Positions 1 through 10,604 are shown, numbered from the stretch's first letter. The stretch is 64,000 bases of DNA from Pseudomonas sp. ICMP22404 (GCF_006227205.1 NZ_VCNG01000021.1:41456-105455), one strand, 5' to 3'. Made by a program: numbers and translations. The notes: generated by a model not told the origin, from the sequence alone.

Positions 1-726
1 CACGACCTGCTGGGCCTGCCTGCCGAAACGCCCGGCCCGGCCTACAACCTGATGCTGCCTCACTCCCAATGCCCTCACTGCGGCCACCGCATCCGGGCCT
101 GGGAAAATATCCCGTTGCTCAGCTACCTCGCACTGCGTGGCCGCTGCTCCAGTTGCGCCACCCCCATTGGGCGCCGCTATCCCCTGACCGAGCTGGCCTG
201 CGGCGCGCTGTCGGCGTTCGTCGCCTGGCATTTCGGCTTCGGCTGGCAGGCCGCGCTGGTGATGGTCTTGAGCTGGGGCCTGCTGGGCATGAGCCTGATC
301 GATGCCGAGCATCAGCTGCTGCCCGACACGCTGGTGCTGCCCTTGTTGTGGCTGGGGCTGATCGTCAACAGCTTCGGATTGTTCGTTTCGCTGAACCAGG
401 CAGTGTGGGGAGCGGTGGCCGGTTATCTGGCGCTGTGGTCGGTGTTCTGGGTTTTCAAGCTGCTCACCGGCAAGGAAGGCATGGGCTACGGCGACTTCAA
501 GCTGCTGGCGATGCTCGGGGCCTGGGGCGGCTGGCAGATCCTGCCGCTGACGCTATTGCTGTCGTCGCTGGTGGGTGCCTTGGTCGGGGTCGTCATGTTG
601 CGCATGCGCAATGCTCCGGCGTCGACACAGATCCCCTTTGGGCCTTATTTAGCCATTGCCGGCTGGATTGCCTTGCTCTGGGGTGGTCAAATAACCGACT
701 TCTATTGGCACTCTGTCGGTTTCTAA
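1..726 (+). CDS. pilD: Prepilin peptidase / N-methyltransferase PilD, 5'-truncated by the window edge
   Basis: PilD is the inner-membrane aspartic protease that cleaves type IV prepilins after Gly and N-methylates the new first residue; it also processes type II secretion pseudopilins. The frame is open back to base 1, so the true start lies upstream. The visible part keeps the zinc-binding pair of Cys-x2-Cys motifs (CPHC and CSSC), the first catalytic Asp in SLIDAEHQLLPD and the second in GMGYGDFKLL (GxGD motif), followed by several membrane helices to the C-terminus. It lies 10 bases upstream of coaE, forming the usual pilD-coaE-yacG cluster. Its substrates FimU, PilV, PilW, PilX, PilE and FimT are encoded 19-26 kb further on. 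The identification is secure; only the N-terminus is missing. Confidence 0.96.
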   Translation, partial: HDLLGLPAETPGPAYNLMLPHSQCPHCGHRIRAWENIPLLSYLALRGRCSSCATPIGRRYPLTELACGALSAFVAWHFGFGWQAALVMVLSWGLLGMSLIDAEHQLLPDTLVLPLLWLGLIVNSFGLFVSLNQAVWGAVAGYLALWSVFWVFKLLTGKEGMGYGDFKLLAMLGAWGGWQILPLTLLLSSLVGALVGVVMLRMRNAPASTQIPFGPYLAIAGWIALLWGGQITDFYWHSVGF

Positions 727-736
727 CGATTTCCTT

Positions 737-1360
737 ATGAACAATCCCGTGGAAAAACCCTGGATTCTCGGCCTGACCGGCGGTATCGGCAGCGGCAAAA
801 GTGCTGCGGCCCAGCACTTCATCGACTTGGGCGTGCATGTGGTCGACGCCGATCATGCGGCGCGCTGGGTGGTCGAACCGGGGCGTCCGGCACTGGCGAA
901 AATCGCCGAGCACTTCGGCCCGGACGTGCTCCAGGCCGACGGTACGCTGGATCGCGCGGCCTTGCGCAAATTGATTTTCGAGAATGCCGACGAGCGTCGC
1001 TGGCTTGAGGCACTGCTGCATCCGTTGATCGCCGACGAAATTGCCCATCACCTGGCCCAAGCCCGATCGCCCTATGCAATCCTCGTATCACCGCTGCTGA
1101 TCGAGTCAGGGCAGTACGCCATGACCCAACGGATCCTGGTGATCGACGCACCTGAACAACTCCAGATCGAACGGACCTTGCAACGCGACCAGATCAGCGA
1201 GCAACAGGCCCAGGCGATCCTCAAGGCACAATCCAGCCGCCAGGATCGCCTGAGCCATGCCGACGATGTGGTGGTCAACGACCGCGACCTCGCCTGGCTG
1301 CACAGCGAGGTCGAACGCCTGCATCATTCCTACCTTACATTGCGTGGAGGCCAATCATGA
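737..1360 (+). CDS. coaE: Dephospho-CoA kinase
   Basis: CoaE catalyses the last step of coenzyme A synthesis, phosphorylating the 3'-hydroxyl of dephospho-CoA with ATP. The 207-residue product has the P-loop GGIGSGKS near residue 15 and the following VVDADHAAR segment typical of the family, and its length is normal. It starts 10 bases after pilD, and its last codons overlap the yacG start (ATGA arrangement), which suggests translational coupling. Confidence 0.96.
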   Translation: MNNPVEKPWILGLTGGIGSGKSAAAQHFIDLGVHVVDADHAARWVVEPGRPALAKIAEHFGPDVLQADGTLDRAALRKLIFENADERRWLEALLHPLIADEIAHHLAQARSPYAILVSPLLIESGQYAMTQRILVIDAPEQLQIERTLQRDQISEQQAQAILKAQSSRQDRLSHADDVVVNDRDLAWLHSEVERLHHSYLTLRGGQS

Positions 1361-1563
1361 GCCAGACCCCGACCGTTGATTGCCCGACTTGTGGCGCCCC
1401 TGTCGAATGGAGCCCGGAGAGCAAGTTCCGGCCATTCTGTTCCGATCGCTGCAAACTCATCGACCTGGGCGCCTGGGCGTCGGAAGAACACAAGATCCCC
1501 GTCAGCCCCGACGCCGAGGACGAACTGTTCAGCGAAGATTTCAACCCCCGCTCACACCACTAG
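1357..1563 (+). CDS. yacG: DNA gyrase inhibitor YacG, zinc-binding
   Basis: YacG is a small zinc protein known in E. coli to bind GyrB and inhibit gyrase. This 68-residue protein has the four zinc-ligand cysteines in CPTCGAPVEW and FCSDRCKLIDLGAW, and an acidic C-terminal tail. The start overlaps the coaE stop by four bases. The TAG stop codon lies inside a CTAG tetranucleotide that begins a 20-base sequence also found at one end of the palindromic element at 41460, so the 3' end of the gene coincides with a mobile-element junction. Confidence 0.95.
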   Translation: MSQTPTVDCPTCGAPVEWSPESKFRPFCSDRCKLIDLGAWASEEHKIPVSPDAEDELFSEDFNPRSHH

Positions 1564-1579
1564 TGGCCTGTGTGGCTAA
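1560..1579. repeat. Solo end of the CTAG-flanked palindromic (MITE-like) element
   Basis: These 20 bases are identical to the left end of the complete palindrome at 41460-41625. Only one end is present; the sequence after 1579 is unrelated. It sits between the convergent yacG and the small gene at 1576-1791 and contributes the stop codons of both (TAG at 1561-1563 on +, TAG at 1578-1576 on -). I infer a remnant of an element that lost its body. Confidence 0.6.
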
Positions 1580-1791
1580 GGCCGCATGAAACCGTAGTCC
1601 TGTTTGTCGTCGAGATTTTCCGCCAGGAAGCTCAACTCATCGGCCAGGTCCTCGGCGCTGCGCACTGTCTTGCTCTGTTGCACGATCGCACTGAGCAAGG
1701 CACGCAGGCTCAGGCCCGGATCGAAACCGATTTCCATCGCGGCATCGTGGCTACGCCTGATCTCTTGTCTCGCCCACTCGTAAACACTCAT
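1576..1791 (-). CDS. Small conserved hypothetical protein (71 aa)
   Basis: I do not recognise a named family. The product is a soluble, mostly helical 71-residue protein beginning MSVYEWARQEIRRSHDAA, with no signal peptide or membrane segment. The start at 1791 is chosen because AGGAG lies about eight bases upstream; a longer frame to 1830 has no such site. Its position between yacG and the ECF-type permease gene suggests a Pseudomonas core gene. Its stop codon falls inside the repeat end at 1560-1579, so the native C-terminus may have been altered by that insertion. Confidence 0.75.
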   Translation of the reverse strand: MSVYEWARQEIRRSHDAAMEIGFDPGLSLRALLSAIVQQSKTVRSAEDLADELSFLAENLDDKQDYGFMRP

Positions 1792-1854
1792 CGTTGTGCT
1801 CCTGGAAGTTTTCCAGAGCATGAGCTGCACCTGCCTGCAGGGCCTTGATATGCA

Positions 1855-2541
1855 TCAAGACTTGTCGTCATCCTTCCAGGGTGCCGACAGATAGCGCGTG
1901 CGGTTGAAGGTTTCCAGCCATTCAGGACTGAATACCACCAGTGCACTGATCACCATGCCGTTGATGAACGCTTCGGGAAAAATGATCAACCAGAGGTAGC
2001 CAACGAAATCGCTCAGCCAGTAAGGCATGGCGAACACCCCGTCGTACCACAACAGCCCCAGCCCCAGCAGCAGGCACAGCAACGCCGACAGGGCGGCGGC
2101 GAGGAACCCCGAGCAGAAGATATACACGAATAGATTGCGTGGCTGGGCTCGCTCCACCAGGATCGCGCAGCTTTCGGTGACCAGCACCGGCAGCAGGACC
2201 AACAGCACCCCGTTGACGCCCAGCGCCACCATGTCCTGGCGCCCCAACAGCACCAGCGCAAGCTGGGCAATGAGACCGCCGAGGATCGCCAGCGGCCAAT
2301 CCAGCAACAGCGTCACGGCGGTCATGCCGATGAAGTGATAGGACACACCGGTGTCGAAATCCCGTCGCACCAGCCACAACATGAACAGCGCCAGCACCGT
2401 GCCGAACAGCAGGTGCTGGCGACGGCTGTCGGTAAACAGTTCCACCCATGGCGCTCGCCACGCCGCCCAGGCCAGCACCGGGACATAGATCAACCAGCCA
2501 ACCGCAAGTGTCTGGGGTGAGAGCAGTTCGGCTCCGATCAT
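1855..2541 (-). CDS. CbiM-like energy-coupling factor ABC transporter permease, orphan
   Basis: This 228-residue integral membrane protein has about six hydrophobic segments and resembles the CbiM/NikM substrate-binding permease family (S component) of energy-coupling factor transporters for nickel or cobalt. Supporting segments include YHFIGMTAVTLLL and LIIFPEAFINGMVISALVVF, with the Pro-Glu-Ala-x2-Asn-Gly motif near the C-terminus that is common in the family. No EcfA ATPase or EcfT partner is adjacent, so it is an orphan. Whether it carries metal alone or does something else cannot be read from the sequence. Confidence 0.75.
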   Translation of the reverse strand: MIGAELLSPQTLAVGWLIYVPVLAWAAWRAPWVELFTDSRRQHLLFGTVLALFMLWLVRRDFDTGVSYHFIGMTAVTLLLDWPLAILGGLIAQLALVLLGRQDMVALGVNGVLLVLLPVLVTESCAILVERAQPRNLFVYIFCSGFLAAALSALLCLLLGLGLLWYDGVFAMPYWLSDFVGYLWLIIFPEAFINGMVISALVVFSPEWLETFNRTRYLSAPWKDDDKS

Positions 2542-2602
2542 GGGGACTACACCTTTCGCTTGTTTTTCCAGCAGCCGGCACAGTGCATTCCCGTCGGACT
2601 GC

Positions 2603-2700
2603 GTAGGAGCTGTCGAGCGAAGGCTTCGCCAACTCCTACAACCTCAGACTCTTTTGGGCGCGCTACGCACGCCCGCGGGGATAAATCCCCTCGCCACAAG
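2603..2700. repeat. Two interspersed repeat fragments: GTAGGAG hairpin and GGGGATAAATCCCC repeat
   Basis: Bases 2603-2639 form a hairpin with GTAGGAG and CTCCTAC arms. Bases about 2674-2699 carry a half-copy of the repeat with core GGGGATAAATCCCCTCGCCAC, which is present as inverted pairs at 17079, 25392 and 39512. Both lie in the gap between the divergent permease and DUF1780 genes. Confidence 0.7.
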
Positions 2701-2815
2701 AATTGTGCACAGCTTTATGTCTCTATCGACACGCAGAGTCTACACCCCACTCATAAGACTCATTCATCAACGCAACGCTTCCAGCTTGTCGCAATTGAAC
2801 GCTAAGCTTGAGTTC

Positions 2816-3442
2816 ATGGATGATTCCGATTATTTACGCCTGCTGACCATCGCGGCCGAGCAAGCCAACGCCTTTCTCTCCAATGCCCGCAAATGGGAGC
2901 GTGAGCGTTGGGTCTGCCAGCGACTGCTGCAAGGGCTGAGCGTGCCCTACCGCGCCGACGAGTTCGCCCCCGCCGGAGATCCACCGGACGTGTTGTTCCG
3001 TGATGCCAACTTCGAGGTGTTCTTCGTCCTCGACGAAGGCCGTCGGCTCAATGACGAATGGCGTGACGAGCTGCAACGCCGCCGCAGTGCATTCTCCCTG
3101 AGCCAACTGGTGCGCCGCGAAGCCAAGCCCAGGCGGATCCCGGCCAACGAATTCCTGCTGAGGCTGGCACCGACCCTGCGCAAGAAAGCCCACAACTACA
3201 CCGAACGCGGCATGGACCTGGGAGAGCTGGATATCATCGCCTTCGCCAGCCTCAAACGGGAAGTACTGGACCTCAACAGCCATTTCCCACCGCCCACCGA
3301 ATACCTGCGCCAGGGCTGGCGTTCGCTGTCGCTGGTGGGGCCGAGCTTCGCCCGGGTCTTGTTCGCCCACCCCGATGCGCCGGATTTCCTGCGGGGCAAC
3401 CTGGGGCGCAGCATCGTGTTCGATGTGGGGATCAGCCTGTGA
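2816..3442 (+). CDS. DUF1780 domain-containing protein
   Basis: This 208-residue soluble protein starts MDDSDYLRLLTIAAEQANAF and matches the DUF1780 family, found mainly in Pseudomonas; its fold is nuclease-like in family annotations but its function is unknown. I place the start at 2816 because the family begins with this segment. An in-frame extension back to 2540 translates through interspersed repeats and is unlikely to be real. The next gene, the small DUF3094 protein, is 98 bases downstream on the same strand. Confidence 0.88.
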   Translation: MDDSDYLRLLTIAAEQANAFLSNARKWERERWVCQRLLQGLSVPYRADEFAPAGDPPDVLFRDANFEVFFVLDEGRRLNDEWRDELQRRRSAFSLSQLVRREAKPRRIPANEFLLRLAPTLRKKAHNYTERGMDLGELDIIAFASLKREVLDLNSHFPPPTEYLRQGWRSLSLVGPSFARVLFAHPDAPDFLRGNLGRSIVFDVGISL

Positions 3443-3540
3443 ATCATCACCGCGTCCACCGAACGACTATGCTGTTCGCAGCCGCAAGCAATCCCCTGTA
3501 ACGTACGCACACTTCGCAACGTCTACCTGACGAGGCCTTT

Positions 3541-3714
3541 ATGACCAGCCGCCTGAACCCTGACGACCAGAAGCATGTCGAAGAGTACCTGCAACTGTCC
3601 CAGCACCGAGTCGAGCGCCGGCCTTTCCGGCCGTGGATGCTCCTGGTGGTGGTACTGGCCGTGACGATCGGCCTGGGCCTGTTGAGCCGACTGATCAGTT
3701 ACCTGACGCTATGA
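3541..3714 (+). CDS. DUF3094 family small membrane protein (57 aa)
   Basis: The reading frame starts MTSRLNPDDQKHVEEYLQLS and ends with a single hydrophobic helix, WMLLVVVLAVTIGLGLL, followed by a short tail. This matches the DUF3094 family of tiny Pseudomonas inner-membrane proteins. The cytoplasmic part is charged. CGAGG lies upstream of the ATG. Function is unknown; it stands between the DUF1780 gene and ndh. Confidence 0.85.
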   Translation: MTSRLNPDDQKHVEEYLQLSQHRVERRPFRPWMLLVVVLAVTIGLGLLSRLISYLTL

Positions 3715-3795
3715 GCTGCCTGTTATCGAGGGATACGATACTGGCGCTCGCGAGGGTAACGGCACCGATTTCCTTTAGCCTTGCGAGATATCCCC

Positions 3796-5094
3796 ATGAC
3801 TCATCGTATTGTCATCGTTGGCGGCGGCGCCGGCGGCCTGGAGTTGGCTACCCGTCTGGGTAAGACCCTGGGCAAACGTGGCACGGCCAGCGTGATGCTG
3901 GTCGACGCGAACCTGACCCACATCTGGAAACCCCTGCTGCACGAAGTGGCGGCCGGCTCCCTGAACTCCTCCGAAGACGAACTCAACTACGTCGCCCAGG
4001 CGAAATGGAACCACTTCGAGTTCCAGCTCGGGCGCATGAGCGGCCTGGACCGCGAACGCAAGAGTATCCAACTGGCCGCCACCTATGACGAAGCCGGCGT
4101 GGAATTGCTACCCGCCCGGGTGCTGGGCTACGACACCCTGGTGATTGCCGTCGGCAGCACCACCAACGACTTCGGCACCGAGGGTGCGGCGCAACATTGC
4201 CTGTTTCTCGATACCCGCAAACAGGCCGAGCGCTTCCATCAGCAATTGCTCAACCATTACCTGCGCGCCCACGCCGGCCAGACCGATGCCGTGGAGCGGA
4301 TCAGCGTCGCCATCGTCGGGGCCGGTGCCACCGGCGTCGAACTGGCGGCCGAGCTGCATAACGCCGCCCATGAGCTGGCGGCCTATGGCCTGGACCGGAT
4401 CAAGCCGGAAAACATGCACATCACCCTGATCGAAGCCGGGCCACGGGTGCTGCCGGCATTACCGGAGCGTATCGGTGGGCCCGTGCACAAGACCCTGGAA
4501 AAGCTCGGGGTCAATGTCATGACCAACGCCGCGGTCGGCCAGGTGACAGCCGACAGCCTGATCACCGTCGATGGCAAGGTGATCGACGCCAGCCTGAAAG
4601 TCTGGGCCGCCGGGATTCGCGCACCGGAATTCCTCAAGGACATCGACGGGCTGGAAACCAACCGGATCAACCAGCTACACGTACTGCCGACCCTGCAGAC
4701 CACCCGCGACGAAAACATCTTCGCCTTCGGCGACTGCGCCGCCTGCCCGCAACCGGACAGCGACCGCAACGTACCGCCCCGCGCCCAGGCGGCGCACCAG
4801 CAGGCATCGCTGCTGGCCAAGTCCTTGAAGCTGCGGATCGAAGGCAAGGCGTTGCCGCATTACAAGTACACCGACTACGGCTCGCTGATCTCGCTGTCGA
4901 GGTTCTCGGCGGTGGGCAACCTGATGGGTAATCTCACCGGCAGCGTGATGCTCGAAGGCTGGCTGGCGCGGATGTTCTATGTGTCGCTGTACCGCATGCA
5001 CCAGATGGCGTTGTATGGAATGTTCCGTACGGCCATGTTGATGCTGGGCAGCAAGATTGGACGTGGGACCGAGCCGCGGCTCAAGTTGCACTGA
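3796..5094 (+). CDS. ndh: Type II NADH dehydrogenase (NDH-2), NAD(P)/FAD-dependent oxidoreductase
   Basis: NDH-2 is a membrane-associated flavoprotein that passes electrons from NADH to ubiquinone without pumping protons. The 432-residue product has an N-terminal FAD-binding dinucleotide fold (IVIVGGGAGGLELATRLG), an NADH-binding fold around residue 170 (VAIVGAGATGVELAAEL), the FAD motif NIFAFGDCAACPQ near residue 310, and a C-terminal amphipathic membrane-anchoring region. The length is typical. The ATG at 3796 is chosen over the in-frame 3781 start because the Rossmann strand follows it directly. No strong ribosome binding site is visible for either. Confidence 0.92.
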   Translation: MTHRIVIVGGGAGGLELATRLGKTLGKRGTASVMLVDANLTHIWKPLLHEVAAGSLNSSEDELNYVAQAKWNHFEFQLGRMSGLDRERKSIQLAATYDEAGVELLPARVLGYDTLVIAVGSTTNDFGTEGAAQHCLFLDTRKQAERFHQQLLNHYLRAHAGQTDAVERISVAIVGAGATGVELAAELHNAAHELAAYGLDRIKPENMHITLIEAGPRVLPALPERIGGPVHKTLEKLGVNVMTNAAVGQVTADSLITVDGKVIDASLKVWAAGIRAPEFLKDIDGLETNRINQLHVLPTLQTTRDENIFAFGDCAACPQPDSDRNVPPRAQAAHQQASLLAKSLKLRIEGKALPHYKYTDYGSLISLSRFSAVGNLMGNLTGSVMLEGWLARMFYVSLYRMHQMALYGMFRTAMLMLGSKIGRGTEPRLKLH

Positions 5095-5116
5095 AAATAG
5101 CAGTGGCCTGACACAG

Positions 5117-5394
5117 CGCTTTCGCGAGCAGGCTCGCTCCCACAGGGTCTGGTGGCGTATGCGGATACCGCATACACCCAGACCCAATGCGGGAGCGGGC
5201 AAGCGCTAGTGCAGTCAGTTAAGCCACAAACCTGTGGGAGCAAAGCTTGCTCGCGATTGCGCTAAGTCAGTCAGTAACAATATTGACTGGCCCATCGCTA
5301 TCGCGAGCAAGCTTCGCTCCCACAGGGTTTGATGATGTATACAAATGCTGCATCCACCCCGAATCCCATGTGGGAGCGTGGCTTGCCCGCGAAG
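5117..5394. repeat. REP/REPIN cluster downstream of ndh
   Basis: The 313-base gap between ndh and the chemoreceptor gene holds an imperfect pair at 5117-5207, a good inverted pair (REPIN) at 5232-5325 with TGTGGGAGC and GCTCCCACA outer ends, and a single copy at 5369-5394. The convergent gene arrangement is typical of REP insertion sites. No gene is seen here. Confidence 0.85.
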
Positions 5395-5407
5395 TCTCCT
5401 CCTGCAC

Positions 5408-7033
5408 TCAAACCTGAAACCGCTGCACCATCGTGCGCAACGAGTTCGCCAGTTGCGACAGTTCATGGCTGGACGCGCTGGTCTGGTCTGCGCCAGTGGC
5501 CGAGCGCACCGACAGATCACGGATATTCACCAGGTTGCGATCAACCTCGCGGGCCACCTGTGCCTGCTCTTCGGCCGCGCTGGCGATCACCAGGTTGCGC
5601 TCGTGGATTTCGCTGACCGACGCGGTGATGGTCTGCAATGCCTCCCCCGCCCGTTCCGCCATCGCCAGAGTGCTGGCAGCTCGGGTCGAGCTGGCCTGCA
5701 TGGAATCCAGGGCCTGGGTGGCGCCGCTGCGCATGCCCTGGACCATCTGTTCGATTTCCTGGGTCGATTGCTGAGTGCGATAAGCCAGCGCTCGCACTTC
5801 ATCAGCCACCACCGCAAACCCTCGACCGCTTTCGCCGGCCCGGGCCGCTTCAATGGCCGCGTTGAGGGCCAGCAAATTGGTCTGCTCGGCAATGGCCCGG
5901 ATCACGTCCAGGACCTTGCCGATATCCTGCGACTGGTTGGCCAAGGATTGCACCAACCCACCCGTCACCTGCACGTCACTGGCGAGGGCGCCAATCGCGT
6001 CAACCGTGTCGCTGACCCGCTGCTGTCCGAGGGATGCCGACTCACTGGACTGACGTGTGGCGTCGGAGGTGGAAACGGCGTTGCGCGCCACTTCCTCTAC
6101 GGCAGTGGTCATTTCGGTGACAGCCGTGGCGGCCTGTTCAATTTCGTTGTTCTGCTGTTGCAGGCTCTGTGTGCTGTCGAGGGTGACGGCGTTCAGCTCA
6201 TCGGCTGCCGTTGCCAACTGCGCCGCCGAACCACTGATGCTCTGCAGCGTATCGCGCAGGTTTTTCTGCATGGTCGCCAAGGCCTTGAGCAAGCGGCTCA
6301 CTTCGTCGTTGCCATGGGTCTCGATCGGCCGGGTCAGGTCACCTTCAGCCACGCTTTCCGCGGCGCTTAGCGCTTCACCCAGGGGCTTGACGATGCTGCG
6401 CGTCAACAACATCGCCAGGGCGACGGTAGCCAGGGCGGCCAAGACGATGAAAAGGATGACGATCATGCGTGAATTGGCGTAGTGCTCCTGGGACTTCTGA
6501 CTCTCGATGGACACCTGTTTGGAAAACAGCTCCGCCAGGTCGTTGAGTTGCTTGCCGGAGCCGTCCACGACGGTTTTCATGTCCACCAGCAGCAGTTTGA
6601 TCAGCTCGTCGCGGCGCCCCTGCTCTGCGAGGATGAAGGATTGCGCGATACCCGCGCGGTAGGCAGCAAAAGTCTGCTTGAACTGGTCGTAGAGCGCTCT
6701 GCCTTCAGGGGTCACGACGAGCTTTTCGTAGCTGGCGATTTTTTCGCTCAGTTCCTTGTCACGAACGTCCATTTGCCCACGGTAGACCGAGGTGTTCTTA
6801 GGGTCCTGGTCCAGGGCCATGCGCAGGGAGATGGTGCGAATGCGCAGCATCCATTCGCGAATCTCGTCACCGCCGCGAATGCTCGGTAGCCACTGGGTTT
6901 CCACCGCCACCTCACTGTCACGGATACTCGACATCTGCCCCAGCGCAAACATCCCGAGCAGTGCCACCAGCACGGCGATCAAGGCAAAACCCAGCGCCGC
7001 GCGAGGGGCGATATTCAGTTGACGAAGAAACAT
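5408..7033 (-). CDS. Methyl-accepting chemotaxis protein with four-helix-bundle sensor
   Basis: This 541-residue transmembrane chemoreceptor has TM1 at about residues 12-34, a periplasmic helical sensor of about 155 residues (4HB_MCP type) and TM2 at about 190-212. A HAMP domain (TRSIVKPLGEALSAAESVAEG) and a cytoplasmic signalling domain follow. The hairpin tip is intact around EQTNLLALNAAIEAARAGE, which binds CheA and CheW. There is no C-terminal CheR-tethering pentapeptide. The ligand cannot be predicted. It is monocistronic and follows the tRNA cluster terminator on the same strand. Confidence 0.93.
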   Translation of the reverse strand: MFLRQLNIAPRAALGFALIAVLVALLGMFALGQMSSIRDSEVAVETQWLPSIRGGDEIREWMLRIRTISLRMALDQDPKNTSVYRGQMDVRDKELSEKIASYEKLVVTPEGRALYDQFKQTFAAYRAGIAQSFILAEQGRRDELIKLLLVDMKTVVDGSGKQLNDLAELFSKQVSIESQKSQEHYANSRMIVILFIVLAALATVALAMLLTRSIVKPLGEALSAAESVAEGDLTRPIETHGNDEVSRLLKALATMQKNLRDTLQSISGSAAQLATAADELNAVTLDSTQSLQQQNNEIEQAATAVTEMTTAVEEVARNAVSTSDATRQSSESASLGQQRVSDTVDAIGALASDVQVTGGLVQSLANQSQDIGKVLDVIRAIAEQTNLLALNAAIEAARAGESGRGFAVVADEVRALAYRTQQSTQEIEQMVQGMRSGATQALDSMQASSTRAASTLAMAERAGEALQTITASVSEIHERNLVIASAAEEQAQVAREVDRNLVNIRDLSVRSATGADQTSASSHELSQLANSLRTMVQRFQV

Positions 7034-7140
7034 AACGGGCGCCCTTTTTTGTTATTGGCCGGGAATGGGGACGTGCCCCTGTCGGTGAGCTATCGGCAAG
7101 TTGTACGATAACTTAAGACTTCCCGGCTTTTTTTGCAGGC

Positions 7141-7174
7141 AAAAAAAATCCCCGTATCTTTCGATACGAGGATT
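7141..7174 (-). terminator. Intrinsic terminator of the tRNA cluster
   Basis: On the minus strand a 12-base-pair stem with one mismatch (arms 7147-7158 and 7163-7174, four-base loop) is followed by a run of eight T. It lies just after the last tRNA-Pro and before the chemoreceptor gene. Confidence 0.85.
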
Positions 7175-7181
7175 TTCAATA

Positions 7182-7258
7182 TGGTCGGGGTAAGGGGATT
7201 CGAACTCCTGACATCCTGCTCCCAAAGCAGGCGCGCTACCGGACTGCGCTATACCCCG
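7182..7258 (-). tRNA. tRNA-Pro (anticodon TGG), distal copy
   Basis: This is a complete 77-base cloverleaf with encoded 3' CCA. The anticodon loop TTTGGGA gives anticodon TGG, and the T-arm is GTTCGAATC. It is identical in sequence to the copy at 7434-7510. A terminator-like hairpin separates it from the upstream tRNA-Lys. Confidence 0.97.
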
Positions 7259-7260
7259 GT

Positions 7261-7290
7261 AATAAAAAGGCGACCCTTTCAAGTCGCCTT
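7261..7290 (-). terminator. Terminator-like hairpin between tRNA-Lys and the distal tRNA-Pro
   Basis: On the minus strand an 8-base-pair stem, AAGGCGAC with GTCGCCTT, and an eight-base loop are followed by TTTTTATT. It lies inside the tRNA cluster, so it may attenuate the last tRNA-Pro or be a relic of the end of an ancestral three-tRNA operon. Confidence 0.75.
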
Positions 7291-7352
7291 CCTCGATCAG
7301 CGCTTTTGGCCTCTGATCTTAAGATTCGATTCCAGCGAACTGGTCTCAAAAA

Positions 7353-7428
7353 TGGTGGGTCGTGTGGGATTCGAACCTACGACCAATTGGTTAAAAGCCA
7401 ACTGCTCTACCAACTGAGCTAACGACCC
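7353..7428 (-). tRNA. tRNA-Lys (anticodon TTT)
   Basis: This 76-base tRNA has encoded CCA and anticodon loop CTTTTAA. Its sequence is close to E. coli tRNA-Lys from GGGTCGTTAGCTCAG through the T-arm. It is preceded in the transcript by tRNA-Pro, six bases away. Confidence 0.97.
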
Positions 7429-7433
7429 AAATA

Positions 7434-7510
7434 TGGTCGGGGTAAGGGGATTCGAACTCCTGACATCCTGCTCCCAAAGCAGGCGCGCTACCGGACTGCG
7501 CTATACCCCG
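7434..7510 (-). tRNA. tRNA-Pro (anticodon TGG), proximal copy
   Basis: This 77-base tRNA with encoded CCA is identical to the distal copy at 7182-7258. It sits between tRNA-Asn and tRNA-Lys. Confidence 0.97.
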
Positions 7511-7517
7511 ATTGAAA

Positions 7518-7593
7518 TGGCTCCGTGACCAGGACTCGAACCTGGGACCCAATGATTAACAGTCATTTGCTCTACCGACTGAGCTATCACGGA
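7518..7593 (-). tRNA. tRNA-Asn (anticodon GTT)
   Basis: This 76-base tRNA has encoded GCCA end and anticodon loop CTGTTAA. It is the first gene of the cluster in transcription order, about 97 bases downstream of the -10 element. Confidence 0.97.
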
Positions 7594-7690
7594 ACTGATA
7601 TTTCAAGTTGCAACCTTGAAGCTTGATTGAAGCCAGCTTCAACCTCTTCTACCCGTCTGCATCGCTGCGTTCGTGTGTCTGAGGCGCGCT

Positions 7691-7718
7691 ATTCTACAAT
7701 CTTAAAAACCTCTGTCAA
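7691..7718 (-). promoter_or_regulatory. Strong sigma-70 promoter of the tRNA cluster with GC-rich discriminator
   Basis: On the minus strand TTGACA (7718-7713) and TAGAAT (7696-7691) are separated by 16 bases and followed by the GC-rich stretch AGCGCGCCTC. This is the known signature of stable-RNA promoters under stringent control. The rest of the gap up to 7849 shows no gene. Confidence 0.85.
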
Positions 7719-7849
7719 CCCCTTAAATTGCTTTCAAGACAATGATTTGCAACTTATTTCGGATTCCTTCTCAGGGAGAAGTAACCCTTGGGGGTGACTG
7801 ACTGCGGGGCGCACTTTACAAGCCTTTTCCTTTGAGTTCAACGGCCTGA

Positions 7850-7881
7850 TGAAAAAAATGGCCTCGCAATGCGAGGCCATT
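7850..7881 (-). terminator. clpB intrinsic terminator
   Basis: On the minus strand a perfect 10-base-pair stem, ATGGCCTCGC with its complement, and a three-base loop are followed by a T run. It begins about 23 bases after the clpB stop codon. Confidence 0.9.
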
Positions 7882-7903
7882 CGGTCAACAGCGGTGCAGC
7901 CGG

Positions 7904-10468
<2,565 letters not shown>

Positions 10469-10540
10469 AAGGTCACCTTCCTTTTGAGCAGGCCGGACCG
10501 AAAAACATCCTGAATGAAGAAACCTGCCAGATACCGTTAT

Positions 10541-10568
10541 AGATGTGGACGATTCTGGAAGATTCAAG
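10541..10568 (-). promoter_or_regulatory. Sigma-32 (RpoH) heat-shock promoter of clpB
   Basis: On the minus strand CTTGAA and CCACATCT are separated by 14 bases, close to the known RpoH consensus CTTGAA-N13-15-CCCCATnT. It gives a leader of about 65 bases before the clpB ATG. Confidence 0.85.
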
Positions 10569-10604
10569 CAGGTATCTGTTGATACAGATCAGTCAAATGA
10601 GGGG

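Noticed and set aside
2540..2815. N-terminal extension of the DUF1780 protein
   Set aside because: The extension translates interspersed repeat sequence and is not family-like.
7182..7593. Integration site for a genomic island at the tRNA cluster
   Set aside because: No integrase, no tRNA 3'-end duplication outside the cluster and only core genes on either side.
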